Shown here: positions 47,008-58,932 of the stretch, piece by piece
How positions within the stretch are numbered: position 1 is the first letter of the stretch
How the letters are laid out: each line of letters opens with the position of its first letter
Assembly (NCBI RefSeq): GCF_000313135.1
Contig: NW_004457453.1
Span: forward strand, 83,680 to 147,679
Direction: 5' to 3'
DNA from: Acanthamoeba castellanii str. Neff
Lineage: Eukaryota > Discosea > Longamoebia > Acanthamoebidae
DNA: 64,000 nt
Position numbers and translations under genes: made by a program
Notes under the pieces: model-generated
What the model saw: the letters and a program-made list of their open reading frames with translations, nothing else
Database searches by the model: none
Told to the model about the DNA's origin: nothing

Positions 47008-48808
47008 ACTCTTGTTCAAGAGTGTTGACGATCATCGATGGCGAACCCGCGCAGGCTTGGAGCGGAGCAGCAGCAAAAGAGACCCGCCGAGGCCCCCAGC
47101 CCAAACGCTGCTGAGAAGTCGCGCAAGAAGATGAAACCAGAGCCGAAGAAATCAAAGTAATCGTTGCCCCCCCCAATGGCTTTTATTCGTGGTGAGACGG
47201 CCTAACGTTTCCCCTCTTTTGCGCCGGTCGAACAGACAACTGCAGCTGATGAGCTTGGAGGGAGGTAACGACAGGCGTGCCCTGCGAAGCGCTCGCTTTG
47301 CCGAGGTGGGGACGCAAGCGCCGCGTCGGCGGCGCAGCAATTCCTCGCAGCCGTCCGTGGCCCTGTACGTACTCTTGCGCGCACTCACCGTTCTTTGGTT
47401 CTGATGGTTGCCCCGCTGAATGAGTTACCCACGCTCACATGCGTTGTGGCTAATGCGCTCCCAGTGATATGGACGACCAAGACTGGGAGAGAATGGTGGT
47501 GCGAGGAACATGCACTACTCTCGAGAAGGAATACCTGCGCCTTACCTCTGTACGTCGCTCCTGACGCCTTTTCTGGCATTAGTCTATCATTTATCTTTCT
47601 GTTTATTATCATTTTCTTTTTTTTAAGGAGTTGTGTCTCGCCGCGTGATTTATTAATATTTCTCCTTTTCCTTCCGTTGTGTGCAGGCTCCCGACCCATC
47701 CACTGTGCGGCCGGAGCCCATCTTGAAGAAGTGGTTGAAGGCGCTGCTGGACAAGTACTCGCAGAAACCGGATTACATCTACACTTGTAATCAGCTCAAG
47801 GCCATCCGTCAAGATCTCACGGTACACCGCCATCCTCTCTCTTTTTCCCATGTACGGGTCCTACGCACGAACGGTCACGCTCACGCAGTTCATGTTCATC
47901 TTCCTTTGCACCAGGTACAACACATCAAGAACGGCTTCACCATCAAAGTCTACGAGAAACATGCGCGTCTTGCCTTGCAAAACGTACGTCTTTTCCTGTT
48001 GGCTCGCGCAGTACGCGAGGTGGACAGCCAACTCACAGTTCAACGGCGCAACCAAACAGGGCGATGTCTATGAGTTCAATGCCTGTCAATCCCGCCTGAT
48101 CGAACTGTACGACGAAGTAGAAGACCAGGGCAACGTCGAAGAATTCACCGGCTACAGGATACTCCACTCTCTATATTCCAACTCCATGGCGGACGTGGCC
48201 TTCCTCATGGCCGAGCTCACCCCGCGAGAACGAGAAGCTCGGCCCATCGCGCACGCCCTCGGGGTACCCTGCCCCACCACACACGCACACACACGGCAAC
48301 GCTTTGGTTGTGAGACTTTCAATGGTTCACGGTGTTCCATCATGATTGCTGACGTTTGGTCGTTGACAGGTGCGAGCGGCGCTGGCCATGTCGGACTACC
48401 ACAACTTCTTTAAACTGTATAAACAAACGCCCAACATGGGCGCTTACATCATTGACCTTTTTATTGAGAAGATGCGGATCACGGCCCTCAAGACCATCTG
48501 TAAAGCGTACGCTTCCGCCTCTCTCTCTCTCTCTTGTTCTCTCCCCAACTCTGTGCTGATGTGTTTGTTGCTTTGGCTTCTTCGTGCCGCGACGCAACGC
48601 AACGCAACACGGCGCGCGCAGGTACCGACCAACGATCGATGTGAACTGGCTGCTGTCGGAGCTCGCGTTCGGCAACAGGAAGAAGACGGGCCTCCTGTTC
48701 CTCAGAGAGAACGGCGTCGTGTTCGACGCCAAGGCCAAGACCGAGGTGGACACACGCGCCTTCTACGCGGCTCTCATCGCCAAGCACCCCGATCGACCAG
48801 AGTCCTGA
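45650..48808 (+). CDS. SAC3/GANP-domain protein, LENG8/Thp3-like
   Basis: LENG8/Thp3 proteins act in mRNA processing and export with TREX-2-like PCI domains. The N-terminal half is Gln/Ala/Tyr-rich (YYGNQQQTWDTNAWAAYYAA, GYQAQHAAAWAAYYQQYG). The LENG8 signature WPPNLRAYVERAFASC, then DGSMWTKNWDTEALPR, is at about 46780-46940. Further exons include MDDQDWERMVVRGTCTTLEK and VRPEPILKKWLKALLDKY. The SAC3/GANP domain contains KQGDVYEFNACQSRLIELYD (about 48058), TGYRILHSLYSNSMADVAF and RAALAMSDYHNFFKLYK. The C-terminus FYAALIAKHPDRPES ends at stop 48806-48808. The first exon and start codon are not resolved; the 5' coordinate is approximate, with exons possibly from 45645. Introns contain a (CA)25 tract. 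Confidence 0.85.
46952..47003. repeat. (CA)n microsatellite
   Basis: About 25 CA units in an intron of the LENG8-like gene. Confidence 0.97.
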
Positions 48809-49059
48809 GCCATGGTTGCCGCCGAGTCATCGTTCACCGCCCTTTCTCTTTTGCATCTGTCTTCGTTTTGATGTTGTGTTGTGTCGTGTGCTGTGCTGTG
48901 TCGTGTGTTGTGTCGTGTGTGTCGTGTTTGCAGCACTTTTTCGTGTAGAGAGAAAATGAATTTCTTCTATTTCTTTTTTGTCTGACTCCGGGCAGAAGGA
49001 AAAGGCCCAAGGGTGTGGGGCGGTTGTGCCAAAGTGAGTAATCGACCACATCATCCACA

Positions 49060-49420
49060 ATGGTATGCTTTTGAGAATGAACCGCACTTTTTGCGCATAT
49101 GCTCTAAGGAAGCTGTTCTTTTATTACAGCAAGACTGCTGCGCCGCTTTGCGCTACACCGGCCAATTAATTATCATTAGCACCGGCCAATTCGCTAATCA
49201 TCTCGTGCTCATGATGCAGGGCGTTCGCTGGACTACCTACACGCTCTCTCCCTTCCGTCAAAAGATGTTCCCCGGTTTCTGGACCGGTCTCATCCCCCGG
49301 CAGATTAAGAGGTGGAAGTACAACTTCCCCCGCGTCGCCCCCCCGATCCTTGCCGGCATCGCCATCTACACGTGGGGCAACTGGAAGCACGATCAGATCG
49401 CCCGCTCGCACTGGTACTAG
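49060..49420 (+). CDS. QCR8: Ubiquinol-cytochrome c reductase subunit 8 (QCR8/UQCRQ)
   Basis: Small inner-membrane subunit of respiratory complex III. Coding exon 1 is only the ATG (49060-49062), followed directly by GTATGC. The intron ends ATGATGCAG at 49219 and exon 2 (49220-49420) begins GVRWTTYTLSPFRQK. The family motifs are present: YTLSPF, a basic stretch (IPRQIKRWKYNF), the membrane helix APPILAGIAIYTWGNW and a basic end. 67 residues, slightly shorter than the usual 75-95. Stop 49418-49420. Choosing ATG plus splice is inference; no other in-frame ATG precedes the conserved region closely. Confidence 0.85.
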
Positions 49421-49685
49421 GAGCACGAGTAGATCCCCTGACGCGTTCAGACGAGTTCTACGATGCACCTGAAGATATGAATACATGCTTTTCGACAATC
49501 TCGTAAACCTGCAGCATTATTTCGTCCACCATTTTATTCATCTCTTTCATCACTTGGCCAAGCAACTAATGCACTGGAAACTCTTTGCCTCTCTCTTCCT
49601 TTCCAACCAGCATTATGAAAGCAATTCTATCTTGTATTTTACGACAAAAAATAAATCAAAATAAATAAGCAAACGAAGCACAACA

Positions 49686-50664
49686 ATGGAGATGGGGGAG
49701 CTGGTGCGTGGGGTGCTGGTCCCCACGTGCGTGGTGATTGCCACGCCCGGGGCCGAGGCCGTGTGCGCCCGCAATGGGCGCCGCGTCGTCGAGGTCCTTC
49801 GATCACAGAACACCACACGCACCCTCGCAGCACGCGGCCCCAATGATCGCACCTACGCCGTACGCGATTTCCAGCTGCGATTCGCTGATCTCCAAGATTT
49901 TACACGCCCCTCGCCCCCCGCATCGACGCCTGCATCCCCGTCGACGCCGCGCGGCGATGCCGAGGAGAGCGGGGTTGCCACTGCTGTCGCTACAGGTGGT
50001 GGTTTGGGTGATCGCGAAAGCGAAGCGCTGCGTCGTCTGCTGGCCTCATCTGCAGATGATGCCTACGCGCCGCCGCTCTCCCTCAAGGACCCGGCCGGCG
50101 TGGCCTCCTTCCTACGTGGTATGCTGCGCCCTCTTCTCACAAACGCTGCCATCCCCTCCAGGTGGTGACACGAGACTGAACATGGCGCTGTGGTGGTGGT
50201 GCGACGTGCAGCGTGCAAGGGGCAGGATGTGACGCCCTGGTACACCCAGTATCGCTGGGCCTATCTGCGCTCCATCGGGCCGGCTCCCTACGAACACTTC
50301 GACGTGCCGGTCGCCTGTACAGGCGCCCTAACTACTCGCATTTTATATGTTATTCTTTTATCACTTTTATTTGTTTTGTTATTTTGTATTTTTATTTGTT
50401 TTTGTTGCACTAAACAAAATGTATGTTTTTTTGCGTTGCCGTGGGCCAGGTCTGTTTGTGAGTTCGACGGGCGAGGAGAATGTGACCAAGAGCTTCCTGG
50501 ACCTGTACAAGCCGCCCGACCTGCCGCCCATCTTCAAAGACGGCTTCATGGACCCCAACATCGCCAAGTTCCACCTGCTCCTGCACGACAACGCCGCCGA
50601 GAACCCGCCCAAGTACGTGTGGCGTTGTTACTCAGCGTTACCACAGGCAAGTCTAACGCGACAT

Positions 50665-50700
<36 letters not shown>

Positions 50701-52338
50701 GTGTGTGTGTGTCGTGTGTCGTGTGTCGCGTTTCATTGCACTGGGCAGTGCCGAGCAAGCGCTCACCGAGATCAGAGCCACGTTCGGGAAGGACTGTGCG
50801 CTGCTCAAGCTCAACTCGCTCCCATCGGATCAAGCAGGTAGCGCCACTGGCAACGGTGTCCCATTACGCAGCAGCAGCAGCTTGTCGGCTTCCGTAGCCT
50901 CCACCACGCGTACCAACGTCATGGCGGCCCTCATCTCGAACCACACTCACCCCCCCGCGCGCTTTGTGCACGCAGGCATTGGTTGGTATCTGTCGGGCGA
51001 AGATGTGCGGAATATTCAGGAAACGATCGCCAACCTGAGCGCCAAGACGGTGGCCCAGCACATGCAGTCCGTGATCGGGCGCCTGCACGAGCAGGTCATG
51101 GCCAACAGGTTCGCGCTCCCTTCACAGGCACACGAGCGATGTGTCGTAACAGCAAAACTTGTTAAGTGACCGACGTAAAACACACACACACACACACACA
51201 CAACACACACACACACGACACGACACGCAGGAAGGGCTTTGTGACGGCGATGGCGCTTGGAGCGTCGTCCTTCATGGGCCTCAAGTTTGGCCGGGCCAAG
51301 GCCGCGAAGCCGGCGCCCACCCCGTCCAGCAGACCTGACAGCCGCGCTCACGTACCGCTCCCCCCGAATAGCTTCCATGATCGCCCCACTGAGCTGACCC
51401 CCTCTATGCGTGTGTAGGAGGTAACGCGACTGTTGGCCGATCTCGAGTTCATGATCGGCATGTACGACTTGGCCCTGGCCAACTACAAAGTAAGTTCCTA
51501 CTCGACTCGACTCGATCGAGGCCGACCAACCCACCTTCGGTCGTGTGCGTCGCGTGCATTGTGGGGACGTTGACTTGGCTCTGACTCTGGGTGGGCCGAC
51601 AGCAACTCGCGGGCGAGTTCAAATCGGAGAAAGAGTGCGGCCCGGAATACTACGCAGCCGCGCAGGAGATGATGGGCCTGGCCACGCTCATGTCCGATCC
51701 CACGCCCAGGGGACCTCGTCGCGACGTAAGCCTCCCATCACATTCGCGCAGGAGACGCTGAGGAGAGAGCTAAACCACAACACACACACACACACAACAC
51801 ACACACGACACACACACACACACACACACAACACACAATACGACACAACACGACACAACACGACTGTCTTGCAGGTGGAGCAATATTTGGAGACGGCATG
51901 GGACGGCTACCGGCGCGCCGAGAACTGGACGCACGCCGTCCGAGCGAGCGTGTTCCTGGCCGAGCTGCTCTCCACCTCCTCTCCTCGTCAGGCTGCGCTC
52001 ACTCTGCAGGTCTGTCCGACTCATCGTCATCGTCGTCGTCATCGGTGTTTGGTAACTCAGTTTGCGTGTGTCGTTTCGTTTCGTTTCGTGTTCTCTCCGC
52101 AGCGAACGGCACTGGCGCTCCCGGACAACACGTGTGCGGCGCTGCTGCACGAGCAATCGGCCTTCCAGTTCCTGCACCAGGCCACGCCCGGCCTTCGACA
52201 GTTCGGGCTGGAGCTGGTGGCCGCCGGCAGCAAGTTTTGCGAGGTGGGCCAGCTGCGGCATGGCCTCCGCTGCCTCCTCACCGCATATTCCCTTTACGAG
52301 GTACCTTCCAACCCCCGTGTGCAGCGATGCGTGTGCGG

Positions 52339-52401
<63 letters not shown>

Positions 52402-55400
52402 GTTGTGTGCGTGTGCGTGTGCGTGCGTGTGTGTTGAACGCTCACACTTTGCCACACACAGAACCGAGGTTGGGGCGGTATTGGCGACAGCCTGCACATC
52501 AAGCTAGCCCGCTATTCGTTCCTGGTGGGCAACCACGAGCGGTGCCTCGCCTTCTTCCAGAAGCTGTTCTCCGACTGCCACCAGCCGCCGCCCGCGCAGA
52601 ACTCGCTGCTGCGCGAGTTCCTCCACCTGGCGGCCCAGATCGCCCAGACGAGCACCGCGTCGTCCGAGCTGGTGGCCTCGTGTCTGCCCGTGCCCGTGAT
52701 CGACCAGCAGTCGGTCCGTCTGTTCCTGGCCTCCTACGACCCCTCCAGGTACCACCACAATGCCACACGACACGCAACACGACACGACACGGTGCACGTG
52801 TGGCTAACGTGTCGTGTGCCATTGATTGACAGCGGCGGCGAGCAGAAGCTCTGGGACTCGCTTCAGAGCCGAGTGCTGAGGCAGGTGTCGGCCCCGCGCT
52901 CCTCGCTGCCGTCCTCCCGACCGGTGTCGGTCATTCAAGGTAACGTACTCTCCTTCGCCGCCGCGCGTGTTGTGCGTTGGTGAGTGTGCGGCAGTGTGTG
53001 CGTGTGCGTGTGCGTGTGCGTGTGCTTGTGGTTCCTATGAGGCCTAACTCGCGTGCAATGCAGAGTACATCTATATTGAGGTGGAAGTGCGGAATCCGCT
53101 CCAGGTGCCCATCCAGCTGACCGACGTCCAGCTGGTGTGCACCCACGTGCCCGTGGACGCCGACGCCGCACACGAGCGGGAGGACTCGCCCAGGTTCCTC
53201 GTCGAGCCCTTCAACCACGTCCTGCGCGCCCAGGAGAAACAGAAGGTACTACGAATCCCCCACCTGCCTGCTTCGCATTCCAGTCCGTCCAACGCTCACA
53301 CGTTCGGCGGTATGTGCGGTATGCGCAGTTGCTGTTCTGGGTGGTGCCCCTGGTGGAGGGCCAGCTGGTGATCGAGGGCATCGGGTTCAAACTGTGCGGC
53401 ATGCTCTGGGGCCAGTCCAACTTCATCAACCTCCACAAGTGCTTCGTCGGCGGTGGCGGCGGCGGGCAGCTGCACTCGTCTACGGCGGGCGCCGGTTACT
53501 CGTCCCTCTCCGCCTCTTCTTCTGCTTCGCCTCCGGCCAGCGAGCCGTCGTCACCGGCCGACAACAACGCCATTCACGTGGTCGGGGCCATGCCGCTCAT
53601 CGAGGTACGCACCCAAGAGGGGAGCTGTGTGTGTGTATGTGTGTGCGTGCGCGCGCGCGCGTGTGTGTGTGTGTGTTATATTTTAGTGGGTGCTGACGTC
53701 ACCACGCATGTCTCTGGGTTGGCAGGCGAGCTTCGAGCACTTTCCAGAGCAGATGCTGCAAGGTGAGGTCGCCCTTCTCACGCTCCGCCTCAAGAACATC
53801 GGACACGTACGCTCTCCCCGCTCAATCGCGATCGTAAGCTGCGTGCGGTTGACACACGCCGCACACGCCGCACACGCCGCACACGCCGCACACGCCACAC
53901 ACGCCACACCCGCCACACCCGCCACACCCTACAGATGGGGCTGGAGGGGATCAGTGTGGGCATTTCGCATCCGCACTTCTTCTTGATCGGCGGCGATGAT
54001 CCGAGCGCCGCCGCGGAGGTCGACGATTCGATGTCTTCGAAGCTGCCGCACGCGCTCCCTGCAGCGTGGAACCCGCCCTTTGGCGCGCCGGCGGCGGAGG
54101 AGGTCGGCAGCGTGGTCAAGCTGAGCTGGCTCAAGGCCCTGGGTCCCGGCGAGGCCGTGTCGCTGCCCGTCTGGATCCGCGCCGCCACCACCGGCCACAC
54201 CACCTTCCGATTCCTCTTCTACTACCAACCGCACGTATGGCCTCCGCCCGCCCGCTCGTTCCTTCCTACATTCACTGAAACCGTGTCGTGTCGTGTCGCG
54301 TGTGGTGTGGAATTCAAAGAATGCTGAAGAGGAGCAGAGCGTGGAAAGCGAGGAGGCGGAGGCGAAGCAGAGGCACAGCGGCCACCACCAACAAACGGGG
54401 ATGGCCTACCGCCTGCACCGCATGGCGCAGAGCGTGCGCGTGCGTCCGTCGGTCGGCGCCAGCACGTGGCTGCGCGTGTCGGCCATGGACCTCGCCTCGC
54501 AGGTCCTGGCCCTCTCCCTCTCCAACAACGCCCACGACCACACCTCCTTCCGGCTCCACCAGGTCTCCGCCATCTCCCGCAAGTGGACCCTCGCCCCGCT
54601 CCACGCCCCCGCAGCCGCCTCCGCCGCCGGTGATGACGTCATCTTCGCCGCGGCCCGCGACGACAACGGAGGCGGCGATGATGACGTGGCACACGGTCAG
54701 CAGACGGCGGAGCCCAAGCCGCGGCGACGTCGGCGCAGCAGTGTTAAGAAGGCGGCGGACGCGGGCGCGCCGGAGCATTACCGGGTGGAGCCCGGACAGA
54801 CCAAGACCTTCTTCCTCCGCATTCTGCCACGCGACGACCACGACTCCAACGACCACCGCGTCGGGACCCATCTCACCTTTGTACGCTCTCAGCCCCGCCG
54901 CTGTGTCGTGTGTGTCGTGTGTCGCTCGACTCACTCGCTCGGCGGTTCCGGCAGGATGACACGACGGAGGTCGACCATCGCGAGCAGCCCTACAACAGCT
55001 TCCTTAGCGTGGAGCGCGATCGGCACATGGCCGCCCTCGTGCCGCTGGGCTTCATGAACCTCGACCCGTACGTGTCGTGTCGTGCGTTGTGTGTCGTGGG
55101 CTCAAGGGACTGACGTGTGCGGTTGTCTGCAGGCTCACGGGCGATCCAATTCCGCCGCCGCCGCCGGCGCTCGATCTGCTGGTCTTCTGGCGGACCAAGA
55201 CCGGTGGCGTCGTACACCGCGGCTTCCAATACCTCCCCTGCTCGCCCACCTCACCACCGGCTGCCCGTACGTTGTTTTCATTTCTGTCGATGTAAGTTTG
55301 GTCGTTCATGTTTATATATTTATATATCTATATATCCATTTTCTCTATATTCTACATATTGTCTTATGTGCGCAGGGCCGCCTCGGACGGATGCCAATGT

Positions 55401-55706
55401 AGATACCAGTTTGAGCCAAGCCGGCCTGGAGCAGCCCCTGCGATTCTCTGTCGTCGCGCCGCGACAGGTAACCAAACGCCCCTGTCCTTGGCCTTACAAA
55501 ATAATTACTTATTTCTTATTGTATATTTTATTTATATTTGTTATTATTATGATTATTGATTGATTTAATTTTTTGGCCGCATGCAGGTAGTGCACGAGTT
55601 TGACGGTGCGCCGTGTGTTGTGCCGGCCACGATTCAAGTCAAGAACACGTCCGGCGTCGGTGCGCACACAAACTTGATCGGTGTCGTTGTGTGTGTGTGT
55701 GTTGTG

Positions 55707-55751
<45 letters not shown>

Positions 55752-56280
55752 GTGTGTTATTGCTTACGATCGCGAGCGCGCATCGATGCGCGCAGAGCTG
55801 AGCGTGCGATTGGAGCTCCTTCGGCCGAACCAGCCGCGGCGTCCCTCCTACTCCGGTGGTGGCGGCTCGCGTGTGACACACCAGCAGCCGGGCGTGCGCC
55901 GTCGTACCTCGTCCGTATCCCGCCAGCAACAGGTACCACCTCACCGCCGCACACACCGCCGCACACACCACCGCACACACCACCGCACACATCGATTAAT
56001 ACTCGCTTCGGTGAAGGTGGCGCTCGTGGAGCCCGAGGCGGATGTGGAGCAGCACTACTTCTGGACCGGACCGACGGTGCTGCAGGCCGGCAGCGTGCCG
56101 GCGGGCGGCGAGGTGCGGTTCGACGTGACGCCGTGCTTCATGTCGCCCGGCACCTACAGCCTCGAGCACTTCCAGTTGGTCGTCGCGTCGGCCCAGCTCC
56201 ACCAGCACCACCCGCACACCATCACGCCGCCCCGGCACCTCATCTTTGTCGCTGCGCCGGGGCTGGGCGAGGGCGCGTAG
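49686..56280 (+). CDS. TRAPPC8: TRAPP complex subunit 8 (Trs85/TRAPPC8)
   Basis: Subunit of TRAPPIII, the Rab1/Ypt1 exchange factor of early secretion and autophagy. Start MEMGELVRGVLVPTCVVIAT. Family motifs follow: DVTPWYTQYRWAYLRSIG (about 50230), FVSSTGEENVTKSFLDLY (50450), TRLLADLEFMIGMYDLALAN (51425), the helical repeats CGPEYYAAAQEMMG, ENWTHAVRASVFLAEL and GLRCLLTAYSLYE, then beta-rich C-terminal segments YIYIEVEVRNPLQVPIQLTD (53065) and VVPLVEGQLVIEGIGFKLCG (53340), ending PRHLIFVAAPGLGEGA with stop 56278-56280. About 18 introns, several containing long (GT)n or ACACGCC minisatellites. A few exon joins, for example 50120-50230, are unresolved. Length is in the normal range for TRAPPC8. 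Confidence 0.88.
52343..52400. repeat. (GT)n microsatellite
   Basis: About 28 GT units in a TRAPPC8 intron, followed by a GTGCGT-type imperfect continuation to about 52432. Confidence 0.95.
53857..53930. repeat. ACACGCCGC / ACACGCCAC minisatellite
   Basis: About eight tandem 9-bp units, changing from CACACGCCG to CACACGCCA and CACCCGCCA, inside a TRAPPC8 intron. The same 9-mer family recurs at 60573-60657. Confidence 0.9.
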
Positions 56281-56882
56281 TGGTGGAATACAAAGTCTTC
56301 CAGTTGGTGGCCCAACATTATGAAGAAGCCGTGGAGGTGCACCTGGTGGCTTAACATGTCTGAGGTGGGGGGGCACATGAAGGCGATGTAGCAGTCATTC
56401 TTGGAGTCAGTGAAGGTGATGTTGCCATTGATCTTCTTCAAGGAGTTGTGGTTGTTGTTCATCATCCTGGTAGAACTTACCTCAAAAATCAATTCATCCA
56501 AACTGAGTGATAGGGCCACTGCCCCCCTTTTCATGAGCCACAAGCATTCCCAGCTGACTACTATGAAGGCAAGCCACCCACTGTGTCAGGTGACCTCCCC
56601 CCACACACCCACACCTTCCTTGCATGCCTGACAGTGTTTCTCACCATCCCTCCCTGAACACAGCCAACACAGGCAACAAACATCCATGCGACTGCTGCAT
56701 GAATCCCCTCCACTTTGATGTTCAGTGGCCTGAGCCAAGCAGCTGCAACTTCATGACCTGGATGAGATCTGTTGAATGACCAGACCAAGCACTTCGCCCT
56801 ACTCTAAGCCTCTGTTTTTTTAAAATCCATTTTTGTTGAACGCCAACCAACCAACAAAAGGAGGGGAAGGGGGATGTCAATT
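56281..56882. other. CpG-poor intergenic region with an exon-like fossil
   Basis: Between TRAPPC8 and the aminotransferase gene. I count about three CpGs in 56341-56800. On the minus strand a stretch ending LSLDELIFE is followed by a consensus GTAAGT donor (about 56485), and a longer open piece follows, looking like relic exon-intron structure. No intact gene or known family. Confidence 0.55.
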
Positions 56883-57869
56883 CTACGAGGGCGCAAGCGT
56901 TTCCTCGTCGAAGGCCTTCATGAGCGCAGTGACGATCGGTCCCACGGCGCCGTCGCCGATCTTCTTGCCGTCGATCTCGGTGATCGGCATCACTCCCTGT
57001 ACAAGCCACGTCAGTGCGGGCTCTCGGCGCAGATGACACACTACTTTGGGTACCTTGGTGGTGCTGGTGGCAAAGGCCTCCGACAACGACTCGATCTGCG
57101 AGGCGGGCACTTCTTCAAACACCATCTCGTACCCTGCAATCGTCGGTTTTGAAACAAACACACATAGGAGTTAAACTATGATTGTCCACGGGCTGAGTTC
57201 GGAGCTGTGGCAACGCAGGGGGGAACCCACCGAGCCGCTTGGCGGCCTCCTCGACGAACTGAGCCGTGATGCCCGTCAAGACCAGCTCGTTGTGCGGCAC
57301 CAGGATCTTGCCGTCGCGCACGGCGAAGAAGTTCCACGTCGGACCTGTGGCGCAGGTGGTGGCGGTGGTGACGTCAGCACAGTTGTCACGCAGGGAAGCT
57401 TGGGCAAGTGTACCTTCCAAGATGCGCCCGTGGCGGTCGACGTAGACCACGTCGTCAACGCCCGCCTCCTTAGCCTTGCGATAGTTGACCACGCCCGCCA
57501 TGTACGCTACGCAGCCATATATACATAAATGTTGTTTTTAGAAATAGTGCACAACGCGCAACACGACACGCGCGCCACAAGCATGTGTGCGGTTGCGGTA
57601 CCCAGCGACTTGGCCTTGGGAATGTAGCGCTCGTAGGCGGCCGTGTGCAGTCGGAGACCCTGAGTGTCATGCGGATAAGCCCGAGCCACACACACGCACA
57701 CGCACACGCACACGCACACGCACACGCACACGCACCACCGCACGGTGGATCGGTGTCGGTACCTTCTGGTAGTAGGACGCAGGGGTAGGGGCCGCAGGGC
57801 CGAAGGTGACGTAGAACGAGGACTCGCCCGGCTCCAGGGCCTTGCCGTCCTTGGCCACGCCGCCTTGAG

Positions 57870-57901
<32 letters not shown>

Positions 57902-58513
57902 AGAGAACACAACTTGTGAGGCGCTACGTACGCGGAAAAAGATGGCGCACTGGTGGGCTGTACCAGTAACGGTCATCTTGATGTAGAGCTCCGGCAGGTG
58001 CGCGTTGCGCTTGATGCCTTCGTGCACCAGCTCCACCACCTTGTAAACAAACAAAACAAACAAATGAATTTAAAAAGATATATATAAAATAGGAGATAAA
58101 AACGTTTATTGATTATTATCATTATTATTTATTTATTATTAGAAGTATATGCGCACCTGGTCCTGAGTGGCAGGCACGGTGAGGCCCAGCAGCTCTGCCG
58201 AGTGGAAGAGGCGCGCCACATGCTCCTTCGTGCGATAGGGACGCCTGCACCCAGCAATATAATATAATTAATATATACAATAATATAATAATACAGTGCT
58301 ACATTTACTTCATAATGTTATTAGTAGTTGAGTTACAAAGGCCCCCCCGGGGGGGGGGTGACTACGGTGCCGGCACCTTTGGTAGGTCGTGAGGAAGTCG
58401 AAGCAGCCGAACCCGCGAAGCACGGAGAGGTCATTCGCCGGCACCGTGATGGGCTCCTTCGTCCAGCGCCCATTCCAGTAGGCCTCCTCGCCAACGACAG
58501 CCTTCGCCTCCAT
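56883..58513 (-). CDS. Class IV PLP-dependent aminotransferase (branched-chain/D-amino-acid type)
   Basis: Fold-type IV aminotransferase. ATG 58511-58513 (MEAKAVVGEEAYWNGRW); DLSVLRGFGCFDFLTTYQ is the N-terminal family motif (cf. D-x-x-x-x-RG-G-FD). It continues RPYRTKEHVARLFHSAELLG, SYYQK, and YIPKAKSLGYMAGVVNYRKA, containing the expected PLP-binding Lys, then EAGVDDVVYVDRHGRILEGT, GPTWNFFAV and ITEIDGKKIGDGAVGPIV, ending at stop 56883-56885. About 280 residues, normal for the family. Whether it uses branched-chain amino acids, D-amino acids or 4-amino-4-deoxychorismate cannot be told from motifs alone. Several short introns contain (CACACG)n and GAGAGA repeats. Confidence 0.88.
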
Positions 58514-58813
58514 CGCCTCGCTTCTGTTCAACACCAAAACTAAACAAAACAAAAAGGCGAAGACCTTCGCTTTTCTCCGGCGCCACCGGACGCTTTCCGT
58601 TCTGCATTCTCAGGGACGGCCACCCAACGAGAGCAATGATGGTGGAGAGGAACGCCGGATGCCGCCATACTGAAGTGAGGAAGACGACGAAGAAGATGAA
58701 GAGCAAAGTCCCTGCGACGAATGACCTATTGTGAACAATGGCCAACACTACTCAAGTGTTTTGCTCAGGAGAGGACTGGCAGCAGGGGGAGAGGAGGAGG
58801 CAAAAAGGAGAGG
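58514..58813. other. Region between aminotransferase start and 5S rRNA copy 1
   Basis: The aminotransferase promoter plus the 3' flank of the 5S gene, whose last 46 bases form the outer part of an inverted repeat. A minus-strand open frame (58431-58748) with a hydrophobic stretch lacks an ATG and was not called a gene. Confidence 0.45.
58802..58806 (-). terminator. RNA polymerase III T-run terminator of 5S copy 1
   Basis: On the 5S-sense (minus) strand, TTTTT occurs eight bases after the mature 3' end, as expected for Pol III termination. Copy 2 lacks this run. Confidence 0.7.
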
Positions 58814-58932
58814 AGGATGCGGCACGGTGGATTCCCGGGTGGTCGCCCACCCCAGTACTAACACCGCCTGGCGCTGCTTAACTTCGCTGTTCGGATGGGA
58901 AGCGGTGCTTTCTGCGCAGTATGGCCGTATCC
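58814..58932 (-). rRNA. 5S ribosomal RNA, copy 1
   Basis: Exactly 119 bases. The 5' and 3' ends pair as helix I (GGATACGG with CCGCATCC, one A-C mismatch). The conserved loops are present: CCATCCGAACAGCGAAG, and the TACTGGGGTGGGCGACC region containing the internal box C. The sequence is very close to the Acanthamoeba 5S rRNA as I recall it. It has A at position 58, in the box A region, where copy 2 has T. A Pol III terminator follows. Confidence 0.95.

Noticed and set aside
58431..58748. Minus-strand open frame with a hydrophobic stretch upstream of the aminotransferase
   Set aside because: It has no ATG, overlaps the first aminotransferase exon in another frame and the 5S flank, and shows no family match.
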